NCBI RefSeq assembly: GCF_000012485.1
Contig: NC_007512.1
Span: 869,001 to 933,000 of the forward strand
Direction: 5' to 3'
Source: Pelodictyon luteolum DSM 273
GTDB lineage: Bacteria > Bacteroidota > Chlorobiia > Chlorobiales > Chlorobiaceae
DNA length: 64,000 bases
Within the stretch, counting starts at the first letter, position 1; each line of letters opens with the position of its first letter. The notes under the pieces were generated by a model. That model was given only the letters and a program-made list of their open reading frames with translations, had not been told where the DNA came from and did not search any database. Position numbers and translations under genes: made by a program. Below are positions 34,323 to 44,908 of the stretch, in pieces.

Positions 34323-37300
34323 ATGTCACAACTTCGCAAAATCGTTGCCGTTGTAGGGCTCGAGCAGTACAACGCAGGTCTCTGGAGGAAAATCAAGGGG
34401 CTGCTCTCGGGCGAGGCCGAGCTGACCCAGCTGAGCGACGTGGATCTGGAAAAGCAGCACCCCGAGGCTGCAACGGCCCTCCGGGAGGCCGACTGCGTGT
34501 TCATGAGCATGATCCAGTTCAAGGAACAGGTTGACTGGTTCAAGGAACAGGTAGAGGCCGGTACCCCCGGCAAGACCATTTTCGTGTTTGAGTCGATGCC
34601 GGAAGCCATGTCCCTGACAAAGGTCGGCAGCTACGGCACCGGGGACGGCAAGGCGGGCATGCCCGACATGGTGAAGAAGGTGGCCAAGATGCTTGTGAAA
34701 GGCCGTGACGAGGATGCCCTCTACGGCTACATGAAGCTGATGAAGATCATGCGAACGATCCTCCCGCTCGTGCCGGCCAAAGCGAAGGACTTCAAGAACT
34801 GGCTGCTGGTATACTCCTACTGGATGCAGCCGACGGCGGAGAACATCGCCAACATGTTCCGTCTCATCCTCAAAGAGTACTTCAACGAACCAGTCACCGT
34901 CGGCGCCATCGTCGACGTGCCGAACATGGGACTCTACCATCCCGACGCCCCGGAGTATTTCAAGGACGTGAAAAGCTACAAGTCGTGGATGAAGAAGCGC
35001 GGAGTGAACATGGACAAGGGGCGCCGTATCGCCCTGCTCTTTTTCCGCAAGCACCTGATCCAGGAAAAGACCTATATCGACAACACCATCCGTGTGCTTG
35101 AAAAGCACGGCATCCAGCTCTATCCCGCCTTCGTGACCGGTGTCGAGGGCCATGTGCTCGTGCGTGACTGGCTTTTGAAGGAAAAACTCGACATGCTGGT
35201 CAACATGATGGGGTTCGGCCTCGTCGGCGGCCCTGCAGGCTCGACCAAGCCCGGCATCGCAGCCGATGCCCGCCACGAGATCCTCTCGAAGCTCGACGCC
35301 CCCTACATGGTCGCACAGCCGCTCCTTACCCAGGAGTATGAATCATGGCACGAGCTCGGTGTCTCGCCGATGCAGGTGACCTTCACCTACTCCATCCCTG
35401 AGATGGACGGTGCCGTCTGCCCGGTCATCCTCGGTGCGCTCCGTGACGGCAAGGTGGAGACCGTGCCCGAGCGTCTTGAGCGCCTCGCCATCCTCGTCAA
35501 GCAGTGGCTTCGATTGAGGGAAACGGCGAACCGCGAGAAGAAACTCGCCCTCATCGTCTACGACTATCCGCCGGGCCTCGGCAAAAAAGCCAGTGCAGCC
35601 CTGCTCGACGTGCCCAAAACCCTCTTTGCCGTGCTCCAGCGCCTGAAGAAGGAGGGGTACGAGGTCGGCAAGCTGCCGGAAAGTTCTGATGAACTGTTCC
35701 GTCTGCTCGACCGCGCAACCGACTACCAGGCCCTGCAGAACAGACGCGAAGCGCTTACGGTAAGCCATGAGCGATTCAAGGAACTGACGACGGCGGGCGA
35801 GCGTGAGCGCATCGAAGAGCGCTGGCAGTCGTTCCCGGGCGAGATCGTTCCGATGGGCACCGAAGAGCTGTTTATCGGTGGCATCCGGTTCGGCAACATC
35901 TTCATCGGCGTCCAGCCGCGCATCGGCGTGCAGGGGGACCCGATGCGGCTTCTGTTCGACAAGTCGAACACCCCGCATCACCAGTATATCGCGTTCTACC
36001 GCTGGATCAGCCGCGAGTTCCAGGCCCACGCCATGGTGCATGTCGGCATGCACGGTTCGGCCGAGTGGATGCCGGGCCTGCAGACGGGCCTGACCGGAGA
36101 GTGCTGGCCGGACGCCCTCTGCGGCGAGGTTCCGCATGTCTACATCTATCCGATCAACAACCCGAGCGAGTCGACCATCGCCAAACGGCGCGGTCTTGCC
36201 ACCATGGTCTCGCACGTCGTGCCGCCGCTTTCTCGCGCAGGCCTCTACAAGGAGCTTCCGGCCCTCAAGGACCTGCTTGCCGACTACCGCGAGCGCAACC
36301 CGCGGGGAGCGGGTGATGGGAGCGATGCGGCAGGCATCGAGGAGGCAATCATGCAGAAGGCCGAGCTGCTCAACCTTACCGATGACTGCCCGAAGAGGGA
36401 GGGAGAGCCGTTCGCCGACTTCGTCAGCCGCCTCTACATCTACATGAGCGAACTCGAAAACCGCCTCATATCCAACTCGCTGCATGTGTTCGGCGAGGCA
36501 AGCCCTCTTGAGTCGCAGGTCACCACCATCACCGAAACCCTTAAAAACCGGGGTGAGAACGGCCGTACCCTGCCCACCATCCTGCTCGCTTCTTCCGGAA
36601 AGAACGGCCACTTCACCGGCTACGAAGAGCTGGCCGCACGTTCCCGCCAGGGTGACGAAGAGGCCATCCGTCTGCGTGAATGGGTCGAGCAGGCCTGCCG
36701 GCAGTTCGTCGAAGAGGTCCTGTTCCAGCACAAGTCGGCTTCGGGTGTGTTTACCGCAATCACCGGCGGCAGCCGCCCTGCCGCTGAGGACCAGCCGTTC
36801 ATCGAGCAGCTGATGGGCGAGGGAGCGCAGCTCCTGCATGCCCTTCGTGACAACACGGGCGAGATGGAGTCGCTCATGAAGGTGCTCAACGGCCGCTACA
36901 TCGCCTCTGGCCCCGGCGGCGACCTGGTGCGCGACGGCATCAACGTCCTGCCGTCCGGCAGGAACATCCATGCCATCGACCCCTGGCGGATCCCTTCCGA
37001 GCTTGCATTCAAGCGCGGGACCCTCATCGCCGACAGCATCGTCAAAAAGCACCTTGAGGAGAATGAAGGCCGCTATCCTGAAACCATCGCACAGGTGCTC
37101 TGGGGCCTTGACACCATCAAGACCAAGGGCGAGGCCGTGGCCGTCGTCATCCGCCTGCTCGGCGGTGAACCCGCTTACGACGCCTTCGGCAAGATCAGCC
37201 ACTACGGCCTCGTGCCGCTTGATCGCCTGAAGCGCCCTCGCATCGATGTGCTCATGCAGCTCAGCCCGATATTCCGTGACGCGTTCGGCCTGCTCATGGA

Positions 37301-38150
37301 CCAGCTCGACCGCCTGTTGAAAGAGGCTGCCAAAGCCGATGAACCCGAGGATATGAACTTTGTCCGCAAGCACGTCAACGAAGCCATCGCAGGAGGAGCA
37401 ACGTTCGAGGGCGCGACGTCGCGGCAGTTCACCCAGTCGCCCGGCGCCTACGGCACCTACGTCGACGACATGATTGAAGACTCCGCCTGGGAGTCCGAGG
37501 ACGACCTCGACGATCTCTTCATCCGCCGCAACAGCAGCGCCTACGGCGGTGAGCGTAAAGGAGAGAAGGAGACGGAAATCCTCAAGAACCTGCTCGGCTC
37601 GGTCGACCGTGTAGTCCATCAGGTCGATTCCACCGAGTTCGGCATCTCCGACATCGACCACTACTTCTCATCGTCCGGCTCACTGCAGCTTGCCGCACGG
37701 CGGCGCAACACCAGGGCAACGGACGTGAAGCTCAACTATGTCGAGTCCTTCACCTCCGACATCAAGGTCGACGACGCGGAGAAGTCCCTCCGGGTCGAGT
37801 ACCGCTCCAAACTCCTCAACCCGAAATGGTTCGAGGGGATGCTGAAGCACGGCCACAGCGGCGCTACTGAAATCAGCAACCGTGTCACCTACATGCTCGG
37901 CTGGGACGCCGTGACCAAGAGCGTTGACGACTGGGTCTATAAAAAGACCGCGGAAACCTACGCCCTCGACCCCGAGATGCGCGAACGCCTTGCGAAGGTG
38001 AACCCGCAGGCCATCAAGAACATCGTCGGCAGGATGCTCGAAGCCCACGGCCGCGGTATGTGGTCTGCCGACCAGTCGACCATCGACGAGCTGCAGGAGA
38101 TCTACGCTGATCTTGAGGACCGCCTCGAAGGCATGACGGATGAGGATTGA
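34323..38150 (+). CDS. bchH: Magnesium chelatase large subunit H (BchH/BchT type)
   Basis: The product has 1275 residues, the usual length for the porphyrin-binding H subunit. Family hallmarks include the CobN/BchH segments MVHVGMHGSAEWMPG and PSGRNIHAIDPWRIPS near residue 880, and a C-terminal MLGWDAVTKSVDDWVYK region. The ATG at 34323 has AAGGAAG directly upstream. Green sulfur bacteria have three H paralogs (BchH, BchS, BchT); as I recall, the copy linked to bchID in Chlorobaculum is bchT, so this may be that paralog. The gene ends inside a 14-bp tandem repeat. Confidence 0.93.
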   Translation: MSQLRKIVAVVGLEQYNAGLWRKIKGLLSGEAELTQLSDVDLEKQHPEAATALREADCVFMSMIQFKEQVDWFKEQVEAGTPGKTIFVFESMPEAMSLTKVGSYGTGDGKAGMPDMVKKVAKMLVKGRDEDALYGYMKLMKIMRTILPLVPAKAKDFKNWLLVYSYWMQPTAENIANMFRLILKEYFNEPVTVGAIVDVPNMGLYHPDAPEYFKDVKSYKSWMKKRGVNMDKGRRIALLFFRKHLIQEKTYIDNTIRVLEKHGIQLYPAFVTGVEGHVLVRDWLLKEKLDMLVNMMGFGLVGGPAGSTKPGIAADARHEILSKLDAPYMVAQPLLTQEYESWHELGVSPMQVTFTYSIPEMDGAVCPVILGALRDGKVETVPERLERLAILVKQWLRLRETANREKKLALIVYDYPPGLGKKASAALLDVPKTLFAVLQRLKKEGYEVGKLPESSDELFRLLDRATDYQALQNRREALTVSHERFKELTTAGERERIEERWQSFPGEIVPMGTEELFIGGIRFGNIFIGVQPRIGVQGDPMRLLFDKSNTPHHQYIAFYRWISREFQAHAMVHVGMHGSAEWMPGLQTGLTGECWPDALCGEVPHVYIYPINNPSESTIAKRRGLATMVSHVVPPLSRAGLYKELPALKDLLADYRERNPRGAGDGSDAAGIEEAIMQKAELLNLTDDCPKREGEPFADFVSRLYIYMSELENRLISNSLHVFGEASPLESQVTTITETLKNRGENGRTLPTILLASSGKNGHFTGYEELAARSRQGDEEAIRLREWVEQACRQFVEEVLFQHKSASGVFTAITGGSRPAAEDQPFIEQLMGEGAQLLHALRDNTGEMESLMKVLNGRYIASGPGGDLVRDGINVLPSGRNIHAIDPWRIPSELAFKRGTLIADSIVKKHLEENEGRYPETIAQVLWGLDTIKTKGEAVAVVIRLLGGEPAYDAFGKISHYGLVPLDRLKRPRIDVLMQLSPIFRDAFGLLMDQLDRLLKEAAKADEPEDMNFVRKHVNEAIAGGATFEGATSRQFTQSPGAYGTYVDDMIEDSAWESEDDLDDLFIRRNSSAYGGERKGEKETEILKNLLGSVDRVVHQVDSTEFGISDIDHYFSSSGSLQLAARRRNTRATDVKLNYVESFTSDIKVDDAEKSLRVEYRSKLLNPKWFEGMLKHGHSGATEISNRVTYMLGWDAVTKSVDDWVYKKTAETYALDPEMRERLAKVNPQAIKNIVGRMLEAHGRGMWSADQSTIDELQEIYADLEDRLEGMTDED

Positions 38151-38197
38151 TGGTTGAAGATTGATGGACGAAGATTGAGGGCCGAAGATTGAGCTGT
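38142..38197. repeat. 14-bp tandem repeat over the bchH stop
   Basis: Four head-to-tail units begin GAGGATTGATGGTT, GAAGATTGATGGAC, GAAGATTGAGGGCC and GAAGATTGAGCTG at 38142, 38156, 38170 and 38184. The first unit contains the last codons and stop of bchH. The units differ in their last four bases and share GAAGATTGA. Confidence 0.85.
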
Positions 38198-38233
38198 GGG
38201 TAGAGAATGCGGCGAAGAGCCGGAAAACAGACG

Positions 38234-38262
38234 CGGGTCCATCAGGACCCGTTTCTGTTTAT
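38234..38262. terminator. Bidirectional terminator between bchH and guaB
   Basis: CGGGTCC (38234-38240) pairs with GGACCCG (38245-38251) around ATCA. TTTCTGTTT follows on the plus strand and TCTGTTTT on the minus strand, so it can serve both convergent genes. Confidence 0.85.
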
Positions 38263-38312
38263 ATGAGTGCGCCCGTTGCCGGGGATGTGCTGCAAGAGAC
38301 GAAGCCTGGCGT

Positions 38313-39848
<1,536 letters not shown>

Positions 39849-39982
39849 TTACAAAAAGTGCCGTTAGAACGGCAATCTGCTGTAAAAAATCCATTGCAGG
39901 GCCGGTTTTTGGCAACTGAATCGGAAGGAACCTTTTTGAAAAAATAAAATAGAGTGTAAATTAGAGGCCGTTTCTATGGAAC

Positions 39983-40069
39983 GGAGAGGTCGCATAGTGG
40001 TCTAGTGCGCTCGCCTGGAAAGCGGGTAGGGTGTAACAGCCCTCGAGGGTTCGAATCCCTCCCTCTCCG
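39983..40069 (+). tRNA. tRNA-Ser (anticodon GGA)
   Basis: An 87-base class II tRNA. Acceptor GGAGAGG (39983-39989) pairs with CCTCTCC (40062-40068). The anticodon loop CTGGAAA gives GGA, and a long variable arm and GGTTCGAATCC T-arm are present. CCA is not encoded. It reads UCC and UCU. Confidence 0.95.
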
Positions 40070-40158
40070 CTGAACGTCGTCCTTTCGGGCACCGGAATTT
40101 TTCTGGTATTTTGCCTTGGGAATGGCTATCTTTTGTTCCTGTTCTTTACATGCCAAGT

Positions 40159-40241
40159 GGAGGATTAGCCTAATTGGTAAGGCAGCAGTCTTGAAAACTG
40201 CCGGGTTCACGCCCATGGGGGTTCGAGTCCCTCATCCTCCG
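40159..40241 (+). tRNA. tRNA-Ser (anticodon UGA)
   Basis: An 83-base class II tRNA. Acceptor GGAGGAT (40159-40165) pairs with ATCCTCC (40234-40240). The anticodon stem GCAGT/ACTGC encloses CTTGAAA, giving UGA, which reads UCA and related serine codons. A variable arm (CGGGTTCACGCCCAT) is present. CCA is not encoded. Confidence 0.92.
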
Positions 40242-40255
40242 CAAAAAAAACACCT

Positions 40256-40348
<93 letters not shown>

Positions 40349-40380
40349 AATGACAGTATGAAGCTGTCTCATATAGTCCG

Positions 40381-40408
40381 AAAAGCCCTTTAAAATCAGG
40401 GCTTTTTT
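40381..40408 (+). terminator. Terminator after the serine tRNA cluster
   Basis: AAAAGCCCT (40381-40389) pairs with AGGGCTTTT (40398-40406), with two more T. It ends the tRNA transcript just before the integrase remnant. Confidence 0.8.
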
Positions 40409-40426
40409 GGTTTATGGCTCTAATGA

Positions 40427-40727
40427 GGCCTACATTGGCAGCAATATCAGGGCACCCCTGTCGTGAAATCACCCCTCCAACTCGCAGCCATGCTAGTTCG
40501 TCCGCACTGGCGAGCTTCAGAACATGGAGCGCTCACAGATTGAATTCGAAACCGGCACCTGGTCGATTCCTGCGGAACTCAGGATGATGAAGCATCCGCA
40601 CGTTGTCCGGCTCTGAGGGCAGTACATTGCAATTCTTCGAAAACTGCAGCCGGAGCGGCGCGGCCAATATGTCTTCCCAGGACGAGCCTCTCGTCCGATG
40701 CGAAACAACAGCATCAATGACCATTGA
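40427..40727 (+). pseudogene. Tyrosine integrase remnant (island/prophage type)
   Basis: Three joined frame segments spell the middle of a P4-type tyrosine integrase. Segment one reads YQGTPVVKSPLQLAAMLV up to about 40495. After a frameshift segment two reads FVRTGEL (the catalytic Arg box), SIPAELRMMKHPHVVRL. An in-frame TGA at 40614-40616 follows, then GQYIAILRKLQPERRGQYVFPG and RPMRNNSIND. The N-terminal domain, the later H-x-x-R box and the catalytic Tyr are missing. It starts about 80 bp after tRNA-Ser(GCU), the usual site for such integrases, so it marks an old island. Confidence 0.8.
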
Positions 40728-41469
40728 AATCGAAGCGGAAGTCCCTGACGGGGCGCCCGATTACGAAGATTTGCGTCCGGTTTTCGACTGGTTTGCACGA
40801 GATCTGGTCATTTTCAATGAGCAGGCCCCACTGAATACGCAGTTTGCCATTCAGCTGCTAAAAGATGCTGAAAGCAAAAAGCGGATATGCGACTTCCTCA
40901 CAACGGCAGATATCAGTATTTCTGATATCGAAGTTGTTACCGATAAAGTGCCCGGGCAAAAAGTGCATTTTGATCTGACCGCCGGCAAAACCGAACTGCG
41001 AAGTGAAGAGTTTGAGGAAAGCAGATTGCGTTTCACCCATGTCACTGACCAGGGGAAAGCGGTCTTCGATCTTGATGATGAGTCCAATGGCACGCGCATC
41101 CTGGTGTTTCTGGCAGCGCCTATTCTCGATATTCTCGACAAGGGTCTTACGCTGGTCATCGATGAACTCGATACCAGTCTGCATACCCTTCTGGTCAGGG
41201 AGCTGGTAAGATTGTTCCATCGTCCCGAAATCAACCGGCGTGGTGCGCAGCTGCTATTCACCACGCATGACACCTCCCTGCTTGACGCACCGGGCCTGTT
41301 TCGACGTGATCAGATATGGCTGGTCGAAAAAGATACCAGCCAGGCCTCGACATTGGCTGCTCTTGCGGAATTCAGTCCCCGTAAAAACGAGGCTTTGGGG
41401 AAAGGGTACCTGAGCGGCCGGTATGGAGGCATTCCCTTCCTGACCCATCATTCAGGGGAGGTTGACTGA
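40717..41469 (+). pseudogene. RloA-like AAA ATPase, N-terminal half missing
   Basis: About 250 residues remain of an AAA-type ATPase that normally has over 400. The kept part has the SNGT signature, LTLVIDELDTSLHTLLV (Walker B), LLFTTHDTSLLD with the switch His, and the C-terminal YLSGRYGGIPF. The Walker A half is absent because the frame begins within the integrase remnant. The pairing with RloB directly downstream (TGATG overlap) supports the RloA name. It cannot be a working ATPase as it stands. Confidence 0.75.
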
Positions 41470-41957
41470 TGGCGCGTGATAATTCACCCAAAATCCGGCA
41501 GATAAAGCATCTGGAACGTAAACTGGGGCGACGGGCCAGCTATGAGCGGATATTGATCGTTTCTGAGGGAAGCAAAACCGAACCGAACTACTTTGAAGAA
41601 ATCCGTTCCACGCTTCGCCTGCATACCGCCAACGTGGTGGTACGTCCCGGCGAACTTGGAACAGCACCCTTTCAGGTTGTCCACTATGCCAAACAGCTTT
41701 TTCTTGAGGGTGACAGGCACCGAAACATCCAGCGCCTCGCCTTCGAGCAAGTCTTTGCCGTATTTGACCGTGATGATCACAAGAACTATTCCAATGCGTT
41801 GAACGCTGCCGGATTGCTTGATGGAACCCCCAGGAACGACAACAGGCAGTTGATCCGATTCCAGGCGATTCCTTCAGTGCCAAGCTTCGAACTTTGGCTC
41901 CTGATTCATTTTGAAAACATTCAGTCACCAATCAATCGCCATGCAGTTCTTTGCTGA
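41469..41957 (+). pseudogene. RloB-like protein, C-terminally cut
   Basis: The 162-residue frame begins like RloB: RILIVSEGSKTEPNYFEEI (Toprim-like acidic strand), QVFAVFDRDDHKNY with the acidic pair, and PSFELWLLIHFENI. It stops at TGA 41955-41957, yet the next codons in the same frame read LKKHLG, as relatives would continue, before similarity fades. So the gene lost its C-terminus by a stop followed by decay. RloA-RloB pairs equal the AbiL type of abortive-infection system against phage. Confidence 0.72.
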
Positions 41958-42102
41958 TTGAAAAAGCATCTTGGGGCGGCATGCTATAGTTATTGTATGA
42001 GGAATCGAAACGAGTATGCGCTATGTATATTACGGAACAAGTATAAACACCGTGAGGCAGTACGCAAATCAATTCATAACCGTCATAGGGAGATAGCAGA
42101 CA

Positions 42103-42849
42103 ATGGACATTCCAAGGATTTTCAGCATCACTGAAAATGCTCATCGCATCCACGACCCGTTCACACCAGAAAAACTCGCTGCTCTCGGAGCCGCTTTGAA
42201 AATGGAACCCGGGACCCGCATTCTCGACCTCGGCTGCGGCTCGGGCGAGATGCTGTGCACCTGGGCACGTGAATATGGCATCTTCGGCACTGGTATCGAC
42301 ATGAGCCAATTGTTCTTTGCTCAAGCCGGGCGCCGCGCTGAAGAACTCGCTGTTGACGGCCGGGTCAAGTTCATTCACGACGATGCTTCCGGTTACGTAG
42401 CCGCCGAAAAAGTCGATGTGGCAGCCTGTCTCGGTGCCACGTGGATTGGCGGGGGAGTCGCCGGCACCATCGAACTTCTTGCCAGAAGCCTCCGTACTGG
42501 AGGAATCATCCTCATCGGCGAACCCTATTGGCTGCACGTACCATCGACAGAAGATGTTGCCAGGAGTTGCCGTGCCGGTTCGATAGCCGACTTTCTCACG
42601 CTTCCGGAACTGCTCGCCTCTTTCGGAAGACTCGAGTACGACGTTGTGGAAATGGTTCTGGCAGACCAGGACAGCTGGGACAGGTACGAGGCAGCCAAGT
42701 GGCTCACAATGCGGCGATGGCTCGAAGCCAATCCCGACGACGAGTTAAGCAATGATGTTCGAGCTGAATTGACCTCGGAACCCGTGCGCTACGCCACGTA
42801 CACACGTGAGTACCTCGGCTGGGGAGTGTTCGCATTGATGGCGCGGTAA
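42103..42849 (+). CDS. Class I SAM-dependent methyltransferase
   Basis: The 248-residue product has the SAM loop ILDLGCGSGEMLC, an acidic strand end GIDMS and a later IILIGEPYW segment. AGGGAGA lies nine bases before the ATG. The substrate is unknown. It follows the decayed RloAB island and may be the first chromosomal gene beyond it or cargo of the island; codon use gives no clear answer by eye. Confidence 0.8.
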   Translation: MDIPRIFSITENAHRIHDPFTPEKLAALGAALKMEPGTRILDLGCGSGEMLCTWAREYGIFGTGIDMSQLFFAQAGRRAEELAVDGRVKFIHDDASGYVAAEKVDVAACLGATWIGGGVAGTIELLARSLRTGGIILIGEPYWLHVPSTEDVARSCRAGSIADFLTLPELLASFGRLEYDVVEMVLADQDSWDRYEAAKWLTMRRWLEANPDDELSNDVRAELTSEPVRYATYTREYLGWGVFALMAR

Positions 42850-43224
42850 TGAAGAGCTTTTCCTGCGACCCGGACACAAGGACGTCGGTCATTGACGGGT
42901 TTGCCGTTCATGTTCAAAGCAATGACGCTGCCTCTTTCCTGTTCGATGCGATACCTGATGGATCGAGAGGCATCGGTACACCTGAGGGTGCACTGCAGAG
43001 GGAAGAGCGGGGGGCGTGAGCTCCGTAAGGCGCCGTTCTTTCGCGTCCGAAGCGGACAGTCGTTGCTCACGCAGGTGAACCGCGCATCGGATTCGACAGG
43101 TGAAGCTCTTTTTCAGAGTGTGGCATCAATAGATCTTGTGATAGCAAGGGTGCTGTTGCGGGTTCAGTCAGGGGGGGCACGGACTGCCAGCGCGGGTAAT
43201 CCATCGTTGCGTTACTTCCGGCAT
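42850..43224. other. Intergenic stretch without a convincing gene
   Basis: Short frames here (for example 42892-43233 plus and 43067-43294 minus) lack ribosome sites and recognisable protein content. A TCATTGAC...AGCAATGA imperfect inverted repeat near 42890-42925 may be a weak terminator for the methyltransferase gene. No second copy of the tRNA-Ser 3' end (an attR) was found here by eye. Confidence 0.5.
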
Positions 43225-43947
43225 TCAATGTGAATACGCGGCAAGCAGGCTCCAGACCAGCGCCGCCGCAGCAATGGCGGGCCCGAACGGCCATTCAGCG
43301 TCGGGGTCAGGGCGTTTCAGCCATCGCCACACCGCATACCAGACCACGGTACCCACACTGGCCCATACCACCATGTAGAGCACGTCGAGCAGTCCCCACC
43401 AGGCTCCAAGTGCGGCCAGGAGTTTGATGTCCCCGCCACCGATCCCGTCTTCACCCCTCCGGCGGCGGTACAGCCATGCCAGCCCGCCGAAGATGCCCGC
43501 CACAACGGCAGCCGATGCCGCGCTTTCCGGCAGGTTCTGCGAAGTCAGCCCCGCCCAGCTTGCGGCCAGGCCCGAGAGCCCCAGCGGCAGGACAATCCGG
43601 TCCGGCAGGAGCGTGGTGTCCCAGTCGATGAGGGCGAGGAGTATGAGGGCGCTGGCAAGGCCGGCCCCGGGAAGCCGGGACAGGAATGCCGGATCGCTTG
43701 TGCTGTTGGCCAGACAGATCCACAGCCCCGCGTTCAGCAGCGGCACCCAGATGCGTCTTGCCGGCGGCAGAGCCTCTTTGAGGCCCCCGCCGGGGCCCCG
43801 CCATTCCTCGAGTGAGACTTCGCCATCGAGCAGTACCTTCTCCGCAGTGATGCGGGCCAGAGGCACCAGCAGGTACCCCGCAAACAGCCCGCCGGGCAGC
43901 CATGGCAAGTGGTTCAGGAGGGCATGCCATAGGTCGTTGGGGCTCAT
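43225..43947 (-). CDS. cpaA: Prepilin peptidase (TadV/CpaA, A24)
   Basis: The 240-residue membrane protease has both catalytic Asp motifs: ALIDWDTTLLPD and GEDGIGGGDIKLLAALGAWWG. It should cleave the Flp prepilin and TadE leader at the inner membrane. It is larger than the minimal CpaA (about 170 residues) because an N-terminal part is kept, but the Cys motif of the methylase domain is absent. It is the last gene of the tad operon and overlaps tadC by four bases. Confidence 0.88.
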   Translation of the reverse strand: MSPNDLWHALLNHLPWLPGGLFAGYLLVPLARITAEKVLLDGEVSLEEWRGPGGGLKEALPPARRIWVPLLNAGLWICLANSTSDPAFLSRLPGAGLASALILLALIDWDTTLLPDRIVLPLGLSGLAASWAGLTSQNLPESAASAAVVAGIFGGLAWLYRRRRGEDGIGGGDIKLLAALGAWWGLLDVLYMVVWASVGTVVWYAVWRWLKRPDPDAEWPFGPAIAAAALVWSLLAAYSH

Positions 43948-44891
43948 GGCATCGGTTTGTTTGAGAGGGCATGCATCACCTGGATGACTGCCGGGCCCAG
44001 AAGCACCATCATGAGGGTGGGGAAAATGAACAGGATGAGCGGAAGGAGCATCTTGACGGGGATTTTGGCTGCGAGCTCCTCGGCCCGCTGTGTGCGTCGA
44101 GAGCGCATCATGTCGGACTGCACGCGCAGCGATTCGGCGAGGCTGGTCCCGAACCTGTCGGCCTGCGCAAGCACGGAGACGAGGTCGTCCAGATCTTCAA
44201 GGCGTGAGCGCAGTGCCAGATTGCGCAGGGCTTCGATGCGGGTGGCACCGGCCCGGATTTCAAGGGCCGAGAGGTAGAACTCCTGCGCAAGGTCGGGATT
44301 GGTGCCGGCCATTTCCTTCGATATTCGGGTAATGGCGGCATCGATGCCCATCCCCGACTCGGTGCATATGACCATGAGGTCAATCATGTCTGGCAGGCTG
44401 TCGCGCAGCCGTCCGATACGTTTTCTCGTGATGAAGCCAAGCAGCATTTCGGGCAGATAGTAGCCTGCGGCGGCGGTGCACACCACAAAGATCATGGTGC
44501 GGGTCGGGGGGACACCGGGCGCTCTTACATACAGGAACAACCCGAGCAGGACCGGAAGCACGACGGAGAGCAGGGTTTTCAGGGCGAAGTAGTATCGGGG
44601 CGCGTTGATGCTGCGGATGCCGGCCTGCAGAAACAGTAGCTGCACGCCGGAGCTCTGCCACCCTTTTTCCGGGATCGAGAGTTTTGAGAGCACGTCGATG
44701 ACTGGTGTGATTTTGCGGGCGGCGGCTGATTTGGGCCGGGCGCCCTCATCCGGCAGGCGGCTCTCGTGGAGGATGCTGATAAGTCGTTTTTTGATGGCAT
44801 TGCCGGCCCCCCAGTTGTAGATGGCGAGCACAACCGAGGCGACGGCGGCCCCCGAGAGCAGGGTGGTAAGGATCAGGAGGGTGTTTTGCAT
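43944..44891 (-). CDS. tadC: Flp pilus platform protein TadC (T2SF domain)
   Basis: The 315-residue product has an N-terminal membrane segment, two mid segments and a T2SF domain with DLMVICTESGMGIDAAITRIS and ADRFGTSLAESLRVQSD, and a C-terminal segment (KMLLPLILFIFPTLMMVLLGPAVI). With TadB it forms the inner-membrane platform for pilus assembly. It follows tadB with a 17-bp gap. Confidence 0.88.
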   Translation of the reverse strand: MQNTLLILTTLLSGAAVASVVLAIYNWGAGNAIKKRLISILHESRLPDEGARPKSAAARKITPVIDVLSKLSIPEKGWQSSGVQLLFLQAGIRSINAPRYYFALKTLLSVVLPVLLGLFLYVRAPGVPPTRTMIFVVCTAAAGYYLPEMLLGFITRKRIGRLRDSLPDMIDLMVICTESGMGIDAAITRISKEMAGTNPDLAQEFYLSALEIRAGATRIEALRNLALRSRLEDLDDLVSVLAQADRFGTSLAESLRVQSDMMRSRRTQRAEELAAKIPVKMLLPLILFIFPTLMMVLLGPAVIQVMHALSNKPMP

Positions 44892-44908
44892 GGCGGCGGT
44901 TCCCGGAG

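Noticed and set aside
35343-37661. 772-codon open frame opposite bchH
   Set aside because: It is a shadow of the GC-rich third positions of bchH; the plus-strand frame encodes a recognised 1275-residue protein.
40159-40241. Selenocysteine tRNA
   Set aside because: The anticodon loop CTTGAAA gives UGA as anticodon, which reads UCA (serine), not the UCA anticodon of tRNA-Sec.
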